A stretch of DNA of 64,000 bases from Chloroflexota bacterium (GCA_026708035.1 JAPOVQ010000017.1:1-64000); one strand, 5' to 3'; numbered from the stretch's first letter, positions 33,558 through 43,396 are shown. Numbers and translations are program-made. Notes: generated by a model not told the origin, from the letters alone.

Positions 33558-33560
33558 GGT

Positions 33561-33672
33561 GGATTCCCGCTATCGCGGGAATGACGGCGGCGCAATTCCT
33601 AGATCAGTAGGGGCGTCCCTTGTGGGCGCCCGCTCGGTCGGTGACCAGGGCAGCCACAAGGGCTGCCCCTAC
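33561..33672. repeat. Family B and family D repeats between lpdA and the sugar kinase gene
   Basis: 33561-33587 is GGATTCCCGC/GCGGGAATGAC (family B). 33607-33672 starts GTAGGGGCGTCCC and ends GGGCTGCCCCTAC, with two internal hairpins (GGGCG/CGCCC types), a compound family D element. Together they fill almost the whole 129-base gap. Confidence 0.75.
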
Positions 33673-33686
33673 ATCGATTGACTCGG

Positions 33687-34718
33687 ATGAGCCAGGCGAA
33701 AGCACCGGCCGTGATCGCGGCCGGCGAGGTCATGGTCGAGCTGGCCGGTCCCAAGCCGCTGTCGCGCGTCGAAGTGATCAAGCGATCGAACTCCGGCGAC
33801 GTGCTCAACGTGGCCGTGGCGTTGGGGCGGCTAGGCCTGCCGTGCGCGATCCTCACCAAGGTCGGCGACGATCCGTTTGGCGACTACCTGCTCGAGGACT
33901 GGGCTGGCCTCGGCGTTGACCAGCGCTACGTGGGGCGCGGCGGCGGGCCGACCGGCCTCTATGTCGCCGAGCACGCTGCCGACGCCAGCTACCAAATCTG
34001 GTACTGGCGAAAGGGCAGCGCGGCGTCGACCATCGCGCCCGCCGACGTGGACCGGGTGGACCTGGACGGCGTGCGGCTGGTGCACTTGAGCGGCATCTCG
34101 CAGGCCATCTCGGCGTCGTCTCGGGCGGCGACGCGGCGACTGGCGGAGCGCGCCCGCGAGCGCGGCATCCCGGTCTCGCTGGACGTCAACTTCCGCCCGC
34201 AGCTCTGGTCGGGAAAGGACGCGGCGGCGGCGATGCACGAGGTGCTGCCGGACGCGGATCTCGTGTTCTGCGGCGCGCCGGACGAGTCGCTGGCCGTGGC
34301 GGGCCTCCCCGACCCCGAGGACGCGGCGCGGTATTTCCTGGACCAGGGGGCCGAGGTTGTGGCGGTCACGATGGCAGGCGACGGAGCGTTTGCGGCGACA
34401 GCCGACGAGACCGTGCGGTTGCCGCACGTGGCGCGGCGCATTCAGGGACCCCAGGGCGCCGGCGACGCGTTCGTCGGCGGATTCCTGGCGGGGCGCCTGG
34501 TGGGCGCGGGCCTTGCGACTTGCGCGCGCTTCGGGACCCTGGTCGCGGGCCTGAAGGTCGAAAACCCAGGACCGCTGCACGGCCTGCCCCAGCGCGCCGA
34601 GATCGTGGCGCGGGCGGCCGAGCTGGGCTGGGACGATGTGCTGCGGACGTTGGATGTGTTGGAAGCAGGCGCCGGGGGAACAGACGCCGACCGGAACGCA
34701 TCGGAGGTGACGGGATGA
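33687..34718 (+). CDS. PfkB-family carbohydrate kinase
   Basis: The 343-residue product from ATG 33687 has the two PfkB signatures: SGDVLNVAVALGRLGLPCA (about 36-54) and GPQGAGDAFVGGFLAG with the catalytic base in GAGD (about 255-270). VSLDVNFRPQLW is typical of 2-keto-3-deoxygluconate/fructokinase-like members. It phosphorylates a sugar with ATP in the cytosol; the specific sugar is not certain. A TTG 9 bases upstream is an alternative start. The stop shares ATGA with the next gene, indicating coupling. Confidence 0.88.
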   Translation: MSQAKAPAVIAAGEVMVELAGPKPLSRVEVIKRSNSGDVLNVAVALGRLGLPCAILTKVGDDPFGDYLLEDWAGLGVDQRYVGRGGGPTGLYVAEHAADASYQIWYWRKGSAASTIAPADVDRVDLDGVRLVHLSGISQAISASSRAATRRLAERARERGIPVSLDVNFRPQLWSGKDAAAAMHEVLPDADLVFCGAPDESLAVAGLPDPEDAARYFLDQGAEVVAVTMAGDGAFAATADETVRLPHVARRIQGPQGAGDAFVGGFLAGRLVGAGLATCARFGTLVAGLKVENPGPLHGLPQRAEIVARAAELGWDDVLRTLDVLEAGAGGTDADRNASEVTG

Positions 34719-35038
34719 TCGTGGTGACCACGTTGGAGATTTCGGGCCGGGAGATCACCGAGACCCTCGGGATCGTGCAGGGCAACAGCGTGCGGGCGCG
34801 CGGCATCGGCCGCGACTTCATGGCCGGGCTCCGCTCCATCAAGGGCGGCGAGGTGCGCGAGTATGCCGAGCTGCTGGCGCAGGCCCGACACGAGGCGGTG
34901 GAGCGCATGGTCGCCCACGCCGAGTCGCTGGGCGCCGACGCCGTCGTGGGCACGCGCTACAACGCCGCCGACGTGATGCAGGGCGTGGCCGAACTGCTGG
35001 CCTACGGCACCGCCGTCCGCACCGCCGCCAAGGACTAG
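34715..35038 (+). CDS. YbjQ/UPF0145-family protein
   Basis: The 107-residue product from ATG 34715 matches the YbjQ family: VVTTLEISGREITETLGIVQGNSV, then VRARGIGRDFMAGLRSIKGGE, and ADAVVGTRYNAADVMQG near the end. Members form small oligomers, and the function is not established. The start overlaps the kinase stop (ATGA) and the stop overlaps the convergent amidase stop by 4 bases. Confidence 0.9.
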   Translation: MIVVTTLEISGREITETLGIVQGNSVRARGIGRDFMAGLRSIKGGEVREYAELLAQARHEAVERMVAHAESLGADAVVGTRYNAADVMQGVAELLAYGTAVRTAAKD

Positions 35039-36468
35039 TTCGCCGGCAGGTCAGGCTCGGGCGGCCACCCGAGTGCCGGCGCGTCGCCGCCGCGCTCGTA
35101 GGCCAGCGCGATGCGCACGGCCGTCCGCTCGCGGTACTTCGGGGCGACGATCTGCAAGCCCACGGGCATGCCGTCGGAGCCGCGGCCGCAGGGGAGGCAC
35201 ACCACCGGCTCGTGCGTGCAGTTGAAGCACCGCGTGAAGCGGCCCATCCAGGTGAAGTCGGTGAGCGCTTGGGCGATCGGCACGGGTGAGCGCGGGAGGG
35301 CGGGCACCACGAGAGCGTTCACCTGGCTGGTGGCGCGCCGGTAGTCCGCCAGCGCGTCGTCGCGCATGGCTCGCAGGCGTCCCAGCGTCGCCGCGGTGTC
35401 CCTGGGATCCAGGTTCAGGACTTCCAGCCCCGCCGCCAAGCGCTCACGCAGAGCTTCGCCGACCCGGGAAAGGTCACCGCCGGTCGCCGCCGAAATCGAG
35501 GCGTGGGCTTCGAGAATCATGATGCCCCAATGGGACTCGATCACCTGCGGCAGCGACGAAAGCTCGACCGCCACCAGCTCGGCGCCCAGCCGGGCCAGCG
35601 CGTCGATGGCACCGCGCGCGATGCGCTCGATCTCGGGGTCGATTTCCTCGAAGAAATAGCTCGACGGCACGCCGAGGCGCAGGCCGTCGAGTCCGGCGTC
35701 CGCGTCGGGCACGAGGTGCGTCAGGCTGTTGGACACGCCGATGCGCGCCTCGTCGTCCGGGTCCACCATGGCGCGCAGCATCAGCGCCGCGTCCAGGGTG
35801 GTGCGGGCCATGGGCCCCGGCGTGTCGAACGTCGGCGCCAGTTGCCGCACGCCGTCCAGGCTGACGCGGCCGTAGGTGGGCTTGATGCCGACCACGCCGC
35901 AGGCGGCGGCCGGCATGCGAATGGAGCCGCCCGTGTCCGATCCGAGCGCGGCGAACATCATGCCCGCCGCAACCGCGATGCCGGACCCGCTGCTCGATCC
36001 GCCGCTGACCCGCGACGTGTTCCACGGGTTGAGGCCCGGTCCAAACTGGGAAATTGCGCCGGTCGGGTGCAGGGCCATCTCGTCGCAGTTCAGCTTGGCG
36101 ATGATGACCGCGCCCGCGCGCTTGAGCTGGCGCACGAGCGTGCTGTCCCGCTCGGCGATATGGCCGTCGAAGACGTGGGAGCCAGCAGTGGTCGGCGCGC
36201 CCGCCACGTCTGCCAGGTCCTTGATGCCGATCGGGACGCCGTGCAACGGCCCGCGATGGGTTCCGCCGACGATCTCGCGTTCCGCCTGTCGCGCGGCCTC
36301 CAACGCCTGGTCCGCCAGGATCGTGGTCGTGGCGTTGAGGGCGGGTCCCAGGCGCCCGGTGCGCGCCAGGCAGGCGCGGGTCACCTCGACCGGGCTGACC
36401 TCGCCACTGGCAATGCGCTCGCCGATCTCCACCAGGGTGAACTGCCACAGCTCGGTGGCGTCAGTCAC
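35035..36468 (-). CDS. Amidase-signature enzyme (GatA-like)
   Basis: The 477-residue product has the Lys-Ser-Ser catalytic triad of the amidase-signature family: Lys in GIKDLADVAG (about residue 82), the Gly/Ser motif VSGGSSSGSGIAVAAG and the nucleophile Ser in GSDTGGSIRMPA. It resembles GatA, but the window contains no gatB or gatC, and the C-terminal part (VVCLPCGRGSDGMPVGLQIVAPK) is also seen in stand-alone amidases. It would hydrolyse an amide bond such as an aryl or acyl amide. The start overlaps the nitroreductase stop by 8 bases, so the two are co-transcribed. Confidence 0.88.
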   Translation of the reverse strand: MTDATELWQFTLVEIGERIASGEVSPVEVTRACLARTGRLGPALNATTTILADQALEAARQAEREIVGGTHRGPLHGVPIGIKDLADVAGAPTTAGSHVFDGHIAERDSTLVRQLKRAGAVIIAKLNCDEMALHPTGAISQFGPGLNPWNTSRVSGGSSSGSGIAVAAGMMFAALGSDTGGSIRMPAAACGVVGIKPTYGRVSLDGVRQLAPTFDTPGPMARTTLDAALMLRAMVDPDDEARIGVSNSLTHLVPDADAGLDGLRLGVPSSYFFEEIDPEIERIARGAIDALARLGAELVAVELSSLPQVIESHWGIMILEAHASISAATGGDLSRVGEALRERLAAGLEVLNLDPRDTAATLGRLRAMRDDALADYRRATSQVNALVVPALPRSPVPIAQALTDFTWMGRFTRCFNCTHEPVVCLPCGRGSDGMPVGLQIVAPKYRERTAVRIALAYERGGDAPALGWPPEPDLPAN

Positions 36469-37042
36469 TCGCGTCGTCCCAGCCGAGCCAGTCGACCTCG
36501 GGCGTCGTCCGCTCGCGCGTATCCGGGGGCGCGTTGGCCGATGGGTAGCCCAGATAGATGAAGCCGACGAGGCGATCCGAATCGCCGATGCCCAGCGCCC
36601 TGCGGCTGGCGACGTAGTCGCACATCGCGCCGGTGCGCCACTTGGCCGCCAGGCCCTCGGCGTGGGCCGCCAGCAGCATGTTCTGCACCGCGCAGCAGCA
36701 GGCGGCGTAGTCCTCCAGGTCCATCACCGGATCGTCGGCGCGCGGGTGGCTGACCACGATGACGACGGGCGCGCGCGTGAGCTTGGCGCGGGCGCCCTTG
36801 ATCTCGCCGGCGGCAATGGGATCGCTGGCGTCGAGCTCGTCGCGCAGGCCGTCGCTGATGGCCTCGCCAACCGTCCGGCGCGCGTCCCCGGCGAGCACGT
36901 GGAACCGCCAGGGTTCGGTCATGCGATGGTTGGGCGCCCACACGGCCACGTCGATCAGCCGTTGAATGGCGGCCTGCGACGGCACGTCCGCCGTCAGGGC
37001 GTTGATGCTGCGGCGATCACGCAGCGCCGTAAGGGTATCCAC
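36461..37042 (-). CDS. Nitroreductase-family flavoprotein
   Basis: The 193-residue product has RDRRSINALT near the N-terminus (FMN phosphate contact region), AVWAPNHRMTEPWRFHVL, and a C-terminal ALGIGDSDRLVGFIYLGYP, all typical of the NfsB/YdjA-like nitroreductase fold. It would be a dimeric FMN enzyme reducing nitro groups, quinones or similar with NAD(P)H. Four cysteines in a row region (AACCCAV) are unusual. It lies first in a two-gene unit with the amidase. The natural substrate is unknown. Confidence 0.85.
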   Translation of the reverse strand: MDTLTALRDRRSINALTADVPSQAAIQRLIDVAVWAPNHRMTEPWRFHVLAGDARRTVGEAISDGLRDELDASDPIAAGEIKGARAKLTRAPVVIVVSHPRADDPVMDLEDYAACCCAVQNMLLAAHAEGLAAKWRTGAMCDYVASRRALGIGDSDRLVGFIYLGYPSANAPPDTRERTTPEVDWLGWDDASD

Positions 37043-37168
37043 GAAACCTCGAATGCTTTGGGGCTGGCCGTCACCCAGTCATGGTAGCGATTCACACCGC
37101 GCCGGGGCGCGCCGGCGGTACTCTGGGGCGGCGATCTCGAGTCTGGGCCTGGGTCGAGGCGACGTGCA

Positions 37169-38200
37169 ATGCAAATCGGCGTCCTCACCGGCGGCGGTGA
37201 CTGTCCGGGGCTTAACGCCGCCATTCGCGGCGTGGTGCGTCAAGCGGCGCGCCAGGGCTGGACCGTGCTCGGCTTTCGCGACGGCTGGGCCGGCGTGCTC
37301 GCGGGCGAGCCCGAGCCGCTGACGATCGAGGCCACGGACCCGATGCTGGCCGAGGGCGGCACGATGCTCGGCTCGACGCGCACGAACCCGCTGCGCGATC
37401 CGGAGTCGTTCGCCAAGGCCCGCGCGGTATTCGACCGCTGCCGGCTGCAAGGGCTGGTGGTCATCGGCGGGGATGACACGCTATCCGTCGCGGGCGCCAT
37501 GGCCGCCAAGGGCGACGCCGTCGTGGGCATTCCCAAGACGATCGACAACGACGTCCCCGAAACCGACGTGTGCATCGGCTTCGACACCGCCGTCACCACG
37601 GTGTCCAATGCCGTGGGACGGGTGCGGACCACGGCTGTCTCCCACCGGCGAGTGGTGGTGGTGGAGACGATGGGCCGGGACGCAGGCTGGCTGGCGGCGG
37701 CAGGCGGCCTCGCCGGCCGGGCCGACTACATCGCGGTGCCGGAGCGTCCCATCGAACTCGCGATCCTGGTGTCGCACGTGGAAGGCCGCGCCGCCCGCGG
37801 CTTGCCCTTCAGCGTGATCGTAGTGGCCGAAGGCGCCGAGATCGTGGACTTGGAGGTCGACCCGGCCGAAGTCCACGCCTCGGACGAGTTCGGACACGTG
37901 CAGCTCTCGGCGCGCGGCTTGGGATACGCGGCCGCCGGCGCGCTGGAAAATGCCTTGGGGCGGAGCGTTCCGGCGATGGTGCTGGGGTACACGCAGCGCG
38001 GTGGACCGCCGACGCCATTCGACCGCGTCCTGGGCACGCGGTGCGGCGTTGCGGCGGTGGACTACCTGGCATCCGGCGACCACGGCATGCTCACCGCCCT
38101 GCAGCGCAACCGCATCGTGCCGGTGCCCCTGGCCGACGTGGCCGGGCGCACACGGCGGCTGGACGCGAGCTACCTGGCGTTGCTGGATCTGTTCGACTAG
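37169..38200 (+). CDS. 6-phosphofructokinase, residues of the pyrophosphate-dependent type
   Basis: The 343-residue product has the PfkA fold with GGGDCPGLNAAIRG (8-21), GSTRTNP, IGGDDTLSVA (99-108), PKTIDNDVP (122-130) and VETMGRDAGWLA. In ATP-dependent enzymes the positions of Asp103 and Lys123 are Gly; Asp plus Lys there is the known signature of pyrophosphate-dependent phosphofructokinases. The enzyme therefore probably phosphorylates fructose 6-phosphate reversibly with PPi, a glycolytic step. Start ATG 37169 opens the conserved nucleotide loop. No other glycolytic genes adjoin it. Confidence 0.9.
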   Translation: MQIGVLTGGGDCPGLNAAIRGVVRQAARQGWTVLGFRDGWAGVLAGEPEPLTIEATDPMLAEGGTMLGSTRTNPLRDPESFAKARAVFDRCRLQGLVVIGGDDTLSVAGAMAAKGDAVVGIPKTIDNDVPETDVCIGFDTAVTTVSNAVGRVRTTAVSHRRVVVVETMGRDAGWLAAAGGLAGRADYIAVPERPIELAILVSHVEGRAARGLPFSVIVVAEGAEIVDLEVDPAEVHASDEFGHVQLSARGLGYAAAGALENALGRSVPAMVLGYTQRGGPPTPFDRVLGTRCGVAAVDYLASGDHGMLTALQRNRIVPVPLADVAGRTRRLDASYLALLDLFD

Positions 38201-38230
38201 CGGGGCGGGGCATCTGGGCGGCCGGTAGGC

Positions 38231-38270
38231 GTTGACCCCCATCCCAACCTTCCCCCTTTCAGGGCGGAGG
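38231..38270. repeat. Truncated family A repeat
   Basis: GACCCCCATCCCAACCTTCC followed by CCCTTTCAGGG keeps the tail and one arm; the second arm is altered. It lies in the 221-base gap between the phosphofructokinase and nadA genes. Confidence 0.65.
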
Positions 38271-38421
38271 AGTTTTTCGCGCGATTTCGTATCTCGGCGC
38301 GGCGCGTGCGAGAATCTCTAACCATTTCGGCTCGGCAGAGCCCATCGTCCGAACGCCCGTGCGTCGCCGGCGAGCAGTCCCTGCCGGCGGATCCGCCGCA
38401 GCGGGCGCGGCGCCGAATGCC

Positions 38422-39489
<1,068 letters not shown>

Positions 39490-39525
39490 AGCGGCGCACA
39501 GCCCGACGTGTCATGTCGAGCCCCA

Positions 39526-39715
39526 CAGGTCATTTCGAGCGAAGCGAGAAATCCAAAGGGCACGGGAGACGTCGCAGCGTCGGTAAATCCCTCGCATGCG
39601 CTTGGAACGTCCGGGGGCGGATTGGCGGCGCTTGCCTTGGTACCGACCAGCCTCAGCTGCGGCCACAACCGTTGACGCGCATCCCAACCTTCCCCTTACG
39701 GGGGGAAAGGGGCTC
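39526..39715. repeat. Family C half-copy and family A copy before the sigma factor gene end
   Basis: GTCATTTCGAGCGAAGCGAG, then AAATCCAAAGG, near 39528 is a decayed left arm of family C. Around 39675-39712, CCCAACCTTCCCCTTACGGG, then GGGAAAGGGG, is a family A variant. Nothing else is seen in this 238-base gap between convergent genes. Confidence 0.6.
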
Positions 39716-39727
39716 TTGCGAGGCCCC

Positions 39728-40726
39728 TTAGCTCGCCAGGTACTCGCGCAGCGGGCGTGCGGCCTGCGAGCGCTGGAGCTTGCGCAGGGCCTCGACTTGC
39801 AGCTGGCGGATGCGCTCGCGCGTGAGCCCGAAGTGGGCGCCGATTTCGTCGAGCGTCCAGGGCTCGTTGCCGTCCAGGCCGAAGCGCAGCGTCAGGATGG
39901 TGCGCTCGCGGTCGGGCAGGATGGCGAGGGCGCGGTCGACGTCGTCGCTGAGCGATTCCACGAGCAGGCGCCCGTCCGGCGCCTCGGGCTCGGGATCCTC
40001 CACGAAGTCCGACAGCGGCTCCTCGCCGTCTTCGCCCACGGGCTGCTCCAGCGACATGGGTGAGCGTCCGGCGCGCACGATTTCGACGATGCGATTGGGG
40101 TCGAGCTTCAGCACGTCGCCCAACTCCTCGGCCGTGGGGTTGCGCTCCAACTGCGTGGCCAGATCCGGCGCAATGCGGCGGATCTTGCGCAGCGTCTCAA
40201 CGACGTGGACGGGCAGCCGCACGGTGCGCGAGTCGTTGGATAGCGAGCGCGTGATCGCCTGCCGAATCCACCACGTGGCGTAGGTGCTGAACTTGAAGCC
40301 GCGGCGCCAGTCGAAGCGCTCGACGGCCTGCATCAGGCCCAGGTTGCCCTCTTGAATCAAATCGAGCAGCGGCAAGCCGCCCGTCGCGTAGCGCTTGGCC
40401 ACGTTGACGACCAGGCGCAGGTTGGCGCGGGTCAAGTGCGCGCGGGCTGCGTCGTCGCCGGCCTCGACGCGCTTGGCCAGCGCTACTTCCTCGGCGGCCG
40501 TGAGCAGCGGGACGCGGTTGATCTCGTTGAGATAGAGGCGCAGCGTGTCTTCGATTGACGCGCCGACGCCGGGTTGGGGAACCGGGCTCGGCTCGGACGC
40601 CCAACCCCCACTACCGCCCGACGACGCCTCATCGCCAGCCGTGCTATCACGCGGCTCGAGCTGAGAGAGCGCATCTTCCCAAGCATTCGGAGCGGGAGAG
40701 GCCGACACGTCAGTCGCGGGTGCCAC
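39728..40726 (-). CDS. Sigma-70 family RNA polymerase sigma factor (RpoD/SigA-like)
   Basis: The 332-residue product carries region 1.2 (DTLRLYLNEINRVPLL), region 2 with GGLPLLDLIQEGNLGLMQAVERFD and FSTYATWWIRQAITR (-10 recognition), region 3, and region 4.2 TLDEIGAHFGLTRERIRQLQ (-35 recognition). It lacks the long region 1.1/NCR of large primary factors, so it could be a primary-like group 2 sigma. The GTG at 40726 is preferred because GAGGAA lies 6 bases before it; ATG 40792 would add 22 residues without a ribosome-binding site. It is divergent from the sufR-like gene. Confidence 0.92.
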   Translation of the reverse strand: MAPATDVSASPAPNAWEDALSQLEPRDSTAGDEASSGGSGGWASEPSPVPQPGVGASIEDTLRLYLNEINRVPLLTAAEEVALAKRVEAGDDAARAHLTRANLRLVVNVAKRYATGGLPLLDLIQEGNLGLMQAVERFDWRRGFKFSTYATWWIRQAITRSLSNDSRTVRLPVHVVETLRKIRRIAPDLATQLERNPTAEELGDVLKLDPNRIVEIVRAGRSPMSLEQPVGEDGEEPLSDFVEDPEPEAPDGRLLVESLSDDVDRALAILPDRERTILTLRFGLDGNEPWTLDEIGAHFGLTRERIRQLQVEALRKLQRSQAARPLREYLAS

Positions 40727-40816
40727 CGGGGGTTCCTCGGTTCTCAGCGGGTGTCCGCAATTGCGCGGGCACCGGTCACTCGATGAAAGCATTCTACATG
40801 TTTTTACAGATAAGTC

Positions 40817-40831
40817 TGCACAAACTGTGCA
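40817..40831. promoter_or_regulatory. Perfect dyad between the sigma factor and sufR-like genes
   Basis: TGCACA-AAC-TGTGCA is a perfect 6-bp inverted repeat, 91 bases upstream of the sigma start and 93 upstream of the sufR-like start. SufR repressors usually regulate their own operon, so this is a candidate operator, but it could equally control the sigma gene. Confidence 0.45.
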
Positions 40832-40924
40832 AATTCCTACCTTCGGGGCGCGAATTGCGGTTGTTTGCCCCCTAGCCGCGGTGGTAGCTTCGACTGACGG
40901 CATCACACCCCCGGGGCCTGCCAT

Positions 40925-41539
40925 TTGCGCACGTTAAGTCCCCGCGATGAGATCCTGCGGACGCTCAAGGTCGGCGGGGCCATGTTTGCGCCCGATATCG
41001 CCGACCGCGTGGGGACTGGCACGTCCGCCGTCCGACCGCATCTGGAGAGCCTGGCGGCCGACGGCCTGGTCACGGCCAACCCCGTGCGCGGACGGCCGGG
41101 GCGGCCCCGCTATCGCTACCACCTGACGGCCAAGGGCCACGAGACCTTCGAGCGCACATACGACGACCTCGCGTCCTGCATGGTGGACGCGGTGCTGGAG
41201 CTGGGCGGCGAGTCCCTGTTGCACGCCGTGCTGGAACGGCACGAACGACGGCAACTCGACAAGTACATCCCCCGCGTCCGCGGCCTGCCGTTCGACCTCC
41301 GCGTGCACGAGGTGGCCCGCATCCTGGACGAGTGCGGCTATATGGTCGAGCTCGAGACTACGGACGACGGCTACCGCCTGCGCGAGCACAACTGCCCGGT
41401 CTCACGCGTGGCCGAGGGATGCACCGCCGCCTGCGAATCCGAATTGCGCTTTATCCGCAAGCTGGTGCAGGCCGACGTCGAGCAGTTGGTGGTTTCGCCG
41501 AAGGGCGACCAAGCATGCTGCTATGCCATCCGCCGATGA
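40925..41539 (+). CDS. SufR-like Fe-S transcriptional repressor
   Basis: The 204-residue product begins with a winged helix-turn-helix of the DeoR/ArsR type (RDEILRTLKVGG, DIADRVGTGTSAVRPHLESLAADGLV, GRPRYRYHLTAKG). Its C-terminal half has the cysteine cluster HNCPVSRVAEGCTAACESEL, similar to SufR, which binds a [4Fe-4S] cluster and represses Fe-S assembly genes when the cluster is present. Two more cysteines occur at the end (DQACCYA). The start is TTG 40925; an ATG at 40982 would cut the DNA-binding domain. It overlaps the cysteine desulfurase gene by 17 bases, in keeping with control of its own Fe-S operon. Confidence 0.85.
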   Translation: MRTLSPRDEILRTLKVGGAMFAPDIADRVGTGTSAVRPHLESLAADGLVTANPVRGRPGRPRYRYHLTAKGHETFERTYDDLASCMVDAVLELGGESLLHAVLERHERRQLDKYIPRVRGLPFDLRVHEVARILDECGYMVELETTDDGYRLREHNCPVSRVAEGCTAACESELRFIRKLVQADVEQLVVSPKGDQACCYAIRR

Positions 41540-42740
41540 GGACGGCCGCCGCGGCGTAGACGGCGCCGGGCGAATCTATCTCGACCACGCGGCGACCACG
41601 CCGGTCGATCCCGACGTGATGGCCGCCATGCTGCCTTTCCTGACGACCCACGCAGGCAATGCCAGCAGCCTGTATCTGGAGGGCCGCGAGGCGCGCGCCG
41701 CGCTCGATGACGCCCGCGACGCTGTGGCCGACGTGCTGGCGTGCGACGCGGCGGAGGTCGTCTTCACCGGCAGTGGCAGCGAGGCCGCCAACCTCGCGAT
41801 CCGCGGCGTGGCCTGGCGCGCGCACGAGGCAGGACGACGCCACTTGGTGACGAGCGCCGTCGAGCACCACGCGGTGCTGCACACGGTGCAACAGCTCGAG
41901 CGGCGACATGGGTTCACTGCCACCTTCGTGCCGGTCGACAGCGATGGGCGCGTCGATCCCGTCGACGTGCTTGCCGCCGTCCGGGACGACACCGCGCTGG
42001 TGTCGGTGATGTACGCGAACAACGAGGTGGGCACGGTGCAGCCCGTGGCCGAGATCGCCGCGTCGCTGGCGGACCACCCGGCCCTGATTCACACCGACGC
42101 CGTGCAGGCCGCCGGAAGCCTGAGCCTGGTGACGCCCGAGTTGGGCGTGGACCTGCTCTCGCTGACGGCGCACAAGGTATACGGACCGAAAGGCGTGGGC
42201 GCGCTGTACGTGCGCCGCGGGGTGCGGCTGGCGCCGCAGATTGTCGGGGGCTCCCAGGAGCGCAATCGCCGCGCGGGCACCGAGAACGTGGCCGGCGCGG
42301 TCGGTCTCGCGGCGGCGCTCGCGCGGGCCGATGCCGAGCGCGCGGCGAGCAGCGCCGCCAACGCCCGGCTGACCGGCATCCTCATCGAGGGGCTGACGGA
42401 GATTCCTCAGGCACGCCTGACCGGGCCGGCGGAGCGCCGTTTGCCGAATTCCGCCAGCTTCGTGATCGAGGGCGTGGACAGCGAGGCGCTGCTGCTGCGG
42501 CTGGACGCAGCGGGGATCGCGGCTTCGAGCGGCTCGGCTTGCACCTCGGCGTCACTGGAGCCGTCCCACGTGCTGCTGGCCATGGGCATCCCGGCGGACA
42601 TCGCCCGCAGCAGCCTGCGGCTCACGACGGGACGCTCGAACACCGACGCCCAGATGCGCCTCGCCGCGGACATCATTGCCGACGCTGTCGCGCAGTTGCG
42701 GCGCAAAGCCGATACCGCCGCCGCGGTGTCGATGGCGTAG
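41523..42740 (+). CDS. Cysteine desulfurase (NifS/IscS class)
   Basis: The 405-residue PLP enzyme starts at ATG 41523. It has IYLDHAATTPVDP, FTGSGSEAANLAI, VEHHAVLHT, the PLP lysine in TAHKVYGPKGVGALYVRRG, and the catalytic cysteine in SSGSACTSASLEPSHVL. It removes sulfur from cysteine for Fe-S cluster building, acting with the A-type carrier encoded next. The short loop around the active cysteine and overall length fit the group I (IscS/NifS) class rather than SufS. No iscU or sufBCD genes are in the window; the scaffold must be elsewhere. Confidence 0.93.
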   Translation: MPSADEDGRRGVDGAGRIYLDHAATTPVDPDVMAAMLPFLTTHAGNASSLYLEGREARAALDDARDAVADVLACDAAEVVFTGSGSEAANLAIRGVAWRAHEAGRRHLVTSAVEHHAVLHTVQQLERRHGFTATFVPVDSDGRVDPVDVLAAVRDDTALVSVMYANNEVGTVQPVAEIAASLADHPALIHTDAVQAAGSLSLVTPELGVDLLSLTAHKVYGPKGVGALYVRRGVRLAPQIVGGSQERNRRAGTENVAGAVGLAAALARADAERAASSAANARLTGILIEGLTEIPQARLTGPAERRLPNSASFVIEGVDSEALLLRLDAAGIAASSGSACTSASLEPSHVLLAMGIPADIARSSLRLTTGRSNTDAQMRLAADIIADAVAQLRRKADTAAAVSMA

Positions 42741-42776
42741 ACTTCCGATGAGCCAAGGTTCTGGGAGACGCGCGGG

Positions 42777-43187
42777 ATGATGGATTCGCTGCCCATGGCC
42801 GCCCACGCGCCCGTGCTGGCGATCACCGAGTCGGCGGCGGCGCAGTTCGAGCGCATGCGCGCCAAGCGCAACAAGCCCGAGGCCGTGCTGCGGGTCCGCG
42901 TGGTGCCCGATTCAGGCTGCGGCGACTTCCGCTACGCCATGGGGATCGAGCCCGGTCCGCGCGACGGCGACATGTCCATCGACGCGCACGGCATCACGGT
43001 CATCGTCGACGCCACCAGCGTCGGACTGCTGCGCGGCTCGACGCTCGACTACAGCGACGCGCTGATCGACGGCGGGTTCAAGCTGCTCAATCCCAACGCG
43101 CAGAGCGCCTGCGGCTGCGGCCAGTCGTTCACCACCAGCGGCCGCGCCGTCACCAGCGAGCACAAGCGCGGCGCGCTCTCGCTCTAG
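42777..43187 (+). CDS. A-type iron-sulfur carrier (HesB/IscA/ErpA family)
   Basis: The 136-residue product from ATG 42777 has the HesB fold: ITESAAAQFERM, VVPDSGCGDFRYAMG with the first conserved Cys, and the C-terminal SACGCGQSF, giving the three-cysteine pattern of A-type carriers. These proteins pass clusters from the scaffold to apoproteins. It is the last gene of the SufR-like/desulfurase operon and is followed by a hairpin terminator. The Ser/Lys tail beyond CGCGQSF is longer than usual. Confidence 0.92.
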   Translation: MMDSLPMAAHAPVLAITESAAAQFERMRAKRNKPEAVLRVRVVPDSGCGDFRYAMGIEPGPRDGDMSIDAHGITVIVDATSVGLLRGSTLDYSDALIDGGFKLLNPNAQSACGCGQSFTTSGRAVTSEHKRGALSL

Positions 43188-43276
43188 GGGTCAATTCGGC
43201 GGTCAACTGGCCTGACCGGCGTCCGGCCCTCGCGGAAGATCTAGGCAATCCCCCCAGTCATTTCGATGGCTGGGAT

Positions 43277-43300
43277 AGAGGCTGCCTACGGGCAGCCTCT
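43277..43300 (+). terminator. Hairpin terminator after the Fe-S operon
   Basis: AGAGGCTGCC and GGCAGCCTCT form a perfect 10-bp stem with a TACG tetraloop, followed by a pyrimidine-rich CTTCGTCTT. The U-run is weak, but the stem and position support termination. Confidence 0.6.
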
Positions 43301-43368
43301 CTTCGTCTTGCCGAACGTCGCCGATTCGCGGCCGGCAGGGCCGTTTGGGTGATCCACCACCGTTCGCT

Positions 43369-43396
43369 TTGACCCAGAGATATTGCGCGGTACTAT
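43369..43396 (+). promoter_or_regulatory. Promoter of the mini zinc-finger gene
   Basis: TTGACC (43369-43374) and TACTAT (43391-43396) are separated by 16 bases, predicting a start near 43403 and a leader of about 68 bases that contains two strong dyads. Confidence 0.55.

Noticed and set aside
38359-38421. GTG start adding 21 residues to NadA
   Set aside because: The added residues are Arg/Ala/Gly-rich and not family-like; ATG 38422 is simpler, although the GTG cannot be excluded.
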